Below are positions 6,517-7,733 of a stretch of DNA of 7,733 bases, piece by piece (within the stretch, counting starts at the first letter, position 1; each line of letters opens with the position of its first letter). A program made the position numbers and the translations under genes. The stretch comes from Prosthecobacter sp. (lineage in GTDB: Bacteria > Verrucomicrobiota > Verrucomicrobiia > Verrucomicrobiales > Verrucomicrobiaceae). The stretch lies in NCBI GenBank assembly GCA_025869455.1, contig JAOZVT010000665.1:1-7733 (forward strand). Direction: 5' to 3'. The notes below the pieces were generated by a model, which was given only the letters and a program-made list of their open reading frames with translations, was not told the origin of the DNA and ran no database searches.

Positions 6517-7077
6517 TTAAGCCTCAGCCCCTTTATGGCCTAACTGCTTAACCGCCTTATTGAGCTGATCGTATTCAATCGGCTTCTTAATCACCGTCAC
6601 GGGACCATGAGAAAGAATGCGGCTCAGGATCTCACTGTCAGGATAACCCGTGATCACCACGATCGGCAGATCTGGATACATCTCCTTAAGCTGAGAATAA
6701 ACTTCATCACCAGGAACATCAGGAAGCTTAAGATCCAGGAACACGAAATCAAAGCGCTGCTTTTTAGCCACGCTGATAGCTTCAGCTCCAGTGCCTACAA
6801 CTAACCGACCGAAACCAGCTTTCTTTAAGAACTGCTTAAAGAGAGCCTGCAATGCAGGGTCATCATCTACCACCATGACAGTGGGCTGACCTGACTCATC
6901 TTCCTTACGTAAGACATCGCGATCAAGAAGACTGCGTTTGATACGCCAGCGTCCGCCAATCTGGACAGCAGGCAACTGACCGCGCTGAACGAGATAGTAA
7001 ACGGTCGGCAATGGAATACGCAGATACTCTGCAGTCTCTTTGACTGTCATGAGTTCAGGGGAGGTAAGTTCAGCCAT
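6517..7077 (-). CDS. HTH (excisionase/MerR-like) DNA-binding protein fused to a response-regulator receiver domain
   Basis: A 186-aa probable transcription regulator. Residues about 9-57 are an excisionase-type winged helix (HTH_17 class): LMTVKETAEYLRIPLPTVYY, then RGQLPAVQIGGRWRIKRS, the standard 'GG-RWRI' wing. A short linker leads to a receiver domain (about 66-178): acidic pocket Asp71-73 (VVDDDP), phospho-acceptor Asp115 (FLDLKLPD), switch Thr143 (VITGY) and Lys165 (KKPI). All residues needed for phosphorylation are present. DNA-binding first and receiver second is the reverse of the OmpR and NarL layouts. No histidine kinase lies in the window, so the partner is unknown. The start at 7077 leaves eight residues before the HTH; Met10 (7050) is possible. 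G+C is clearly lower than in the genes to the left. A long dyad-rich upstream region suggests regulated expression, perhaps by its own product. Confidence 0.9.
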   Translation of the reverse strand: MAELTSPELMTVKETAEYLRIPLPTVYYLVQRGQLPAVQIGGRWRIKRSLLDRDVLRKEDESGQPTVMVVDDDPALQALFKQFLKKAGFGRLVVGTGAEAISVAKKQRFDFVFLDLKLPDVPGDEVYSQLKEMYPDLPIVVITGYPDSEILSRILSHGPVTVIKKPIEYDQLNKAVKQLGHKGAEA

Positions 7078-7114
7078 AATGGAGTTGTGGTAAAAATGGA
7101 GATTGCTCTAGATC

Positions 7115-7126
7115 ATTGTTAACAAT
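7115..7126. promoter_or_regulatory. 12-bp perfect palindrome ATTGTTAACAAT, candidate operator
   Basis: ATTGTTAACAAT is its own reverse complement and lies 38 bp upstream of the start codon of the leftward HTH-receiver gene, a position suited to an operator. Its core TGTTAACA recurs at 7309-7316. Autoregulation by the HTH domain is an inference only. Confidence 0.4.
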
Positions 7127-7153
7127 CCAGCATAATCAGAATTGAGTCGAACT

Positions 7154-7164
7154 TGCTATATAAT
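7154..7164 (+). promoter_or_regulatory. Possible rightward extended -10 promoter
   Basis: TGCTATATAAT contains a perfect TATAAT (7159-7164) and a TGn extension before the overlapping TATATA (7157-7162). No good -35 box lies 16-18 bp upstream, so an extended -10 promoter would be needed. Downstream lie only a 13-codon frame (7169-7210, MTARLFFKILGVL) and a CAAGAC/GTCTTG dyad (7176-7181 with 7202-7207). In AT-rich DNA such boxes also arise by chance. Confidence 0.25.
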
Positions 7165-7223
7165 TTCCATGACAGCAAGACTATTTTTCAAGATTTTGGG
7201 GGTCTTGTAAAATACCGTGAATA

Positions 7224-7233
7224 GCAAATTTGC
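7224..7233. promoter_or_regulatory. 10-bp palindrome GCAAATTTGC
   Basis: GCAAATTTGC is a perfect dyad about 150 bp upstream of the HTH-receiver start. It could be a protein-binding site. No factor can be named and chance occurrence is possible. Confidence 0.2.
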
Positions 7234-7308
7234 GAAAGAACCCACAACTGCGACCTAAATCCATTCATTTTCAAGGATTCCAGGTTTAGAAAATGTTCAT
7301 TTAAGACC

Positions 7309-7316
7309 TGTTAACA
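7309..7316. promoter_or_regulatory. Second copy of the palindrome TGTTAACA
   Basis: This 8-bp dyad repeats the core of the 12-bp palindrome at 7115-7126, 192 bp away in the same intergenic region. Paired operators at such a distance can act through looping, which here is speculative. Confidence 0.3.
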
Positions 7317-7365
7317 TTATTCCGACTTTAATAAAATCCAGAATTTGATAATGAAATCACAGGAT

Positions 7366-7443
7366 CATCGCATCCGCGATGTTGCTGAGATAGCTCCCTT
7401 CAGATGCTCTTACCTGAACGTTTCGACACCTAGGCTTCTCAGC
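7366..7443. other. Cluster of short hairpins in the intergenic region
   Basis: CATCGC, loop ATCC, GCGATG (7366-7381) is a perfect 6-bp stem. Next to it GCTGAGA (7384-7390) pairs perfectly with TCTCAGC (7437-7443), enclosing TTCAG/CTGAA (7399-7403 with 7414-7418). A competing small hairpin GGCT-TCTC-AGCC lies at 7433-7444. Together they could fold as a small branched structure, but no known RNA family is recognised. Confidence 0.25.
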
Positions 7444-7733
7444 CCTTATAATGATTCTCAATGAGGCGCAGAGAACTACGCCAGACTCACAGCCACGCTC
7501 TCATCCATGGACTCTTTAAACAATCCTTGGATAATCGCAATCACATAAGGTCATTAACCAGATTCCAATCATAAGAATCAAATAACAGTAGATCACATGA
7601 TAGATTTCTAATACGCGGCCCCCCTTCTATTGGCAGCTCTGAATCAATGTCCCTTTTCGTCAATTCGTATGCTGATTTGCGATCGCCACTTTAAACTCTT
7701 ATTCCAAGATATGGTAGGCCGCCGGAATTATCC

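Larger units (their letters stand above)
7078..7733. other. AT-rich gene-free region upstream of the HTH-receiver gene
   Basis: I see no convincing gene in these 656 bp; all frames are broken by frequent stops. The sequence is much richer in A+T than the genes on the left. It holds two copies of the palindrome TGTTAACA, the palindrome GCAAATTTGC, two TATAAT boxes (7159-7164 and 7447-7452) and short hairpins near 7366-7443. It must contain the promoter of the leftward HTH-receiver gene. A frame opening at ATG 7669 (MLICDRHFKLL...) runs off the right edge but is too short to call. Confidence 0.7.

Noticed and set aside
7384..7420. Resemblance to part of a TPP riboswitch (CTGAGAT ... ACCTGAACG)
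   Set aside because: The spacing and the remaining conserved elements of the THI box are missing, and no thiamine gene follows.
7411..7430. Possible tRNA T-arm from GTTTCGA
   Set aside because: No acceptor stem, D-arm or anticodon arm can be built around it.
7447..7452. Second TATAAT box
   Set aside because: No -35 box at normal spacing and no gene downstream in the window.
7360..7600. Scattered TCACA motifs as CRP-like sites near a cyclase
   Set aside because: None has a TGTGA partner six bases away, so no CRP-type dyad is present.
7669..7733. Frame MLICDRHFKLLFQDMVGRRNY running off the right edge
   Set aside because: Only 21 codons, no ribosome-binding site or recognisable motif, and set in AT-rich non-coding DNA; it could be real but cannot be supported.

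Overview
The window looks like a chromosomal segment from a member of the Verrucomicrobia (Prosthecobacter/Verrucomicrobium-like). This is an inference from gene content: a secreted DUF1080 (3-keto-disaccharide hydrolase-like) protein, a long cyanobacterial/plastid-type IspH, many lipoproteins and sensor proteins, coding DNA of about 60% G+C, and a general lack of Shine-Dalgarno sequences. No rRNA, tRNA, CRISPR array, transposase or prophage gene was seen.

Layout, left to right. Positions 1-43 hold the first codons of a leftward gene cut by the window edge. An AraC-family regulator (143-967, +) diverges from it and converges on a secreted DUF1080 protein (1009-1668, -). A divergent gap of 117 bp then opens a rightward run of four genes: an L,D-transpeptidase lipoprotein (1786-2409), ispH (2464-3714), a small His-rich lipoprotein (about 3768-4244) and a membrane-bound class III adenylate cyclase with a large periplasmic sensor region (4388-6325). 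Gaps of about 50-145 bp make co-transcription possible but not certain. Facing this run is a 186-aa leftward protein (6517-7077) with an excisionase/MerR-like helix-turn-helix at its N terminus and a phosphoreceiver domain at its C terminus. The last 656 bp (7078-7733) are AT-rich and hold no convincing gene.

How the genes fit together. The Ldt acts on peptidoglycan, IspH makes the isoprenoid precursors from which the undecaprenyl carrier is built, and the lipoprotein is envelope-located, so the first three genes of the run share a loose envelope theme. The cyclase would turn a periplasmic signal into cAMP. The HTH-receiver protein is a probable phosphorylation-controlled DNA-binding protein with no partner kinase in the window. 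AraC and DUF1080 suggest a sugar-responsive neighbourhood on the left.

The most interesting non-coding signal is the 190-bp convergent gap 6326-6516. It contains a 10-bp perfect stem over the cyclase stop codon, a second hairpin, and a region (6357-6514) whose two ends and middle pair into a long rod. It also holds a plausible leftward terminator. The right-hand intergenic DNA carries two copies of the palindrome TGTTAACA and several other dyads that could be control sites for the HTH-receiver gene. G+C falls in steps: about 62% in a sampled line of the cyclase, about 43% in the receiver gene and about 30% in the far-right intergenic DNA (hand counts of single 60-base lines only).
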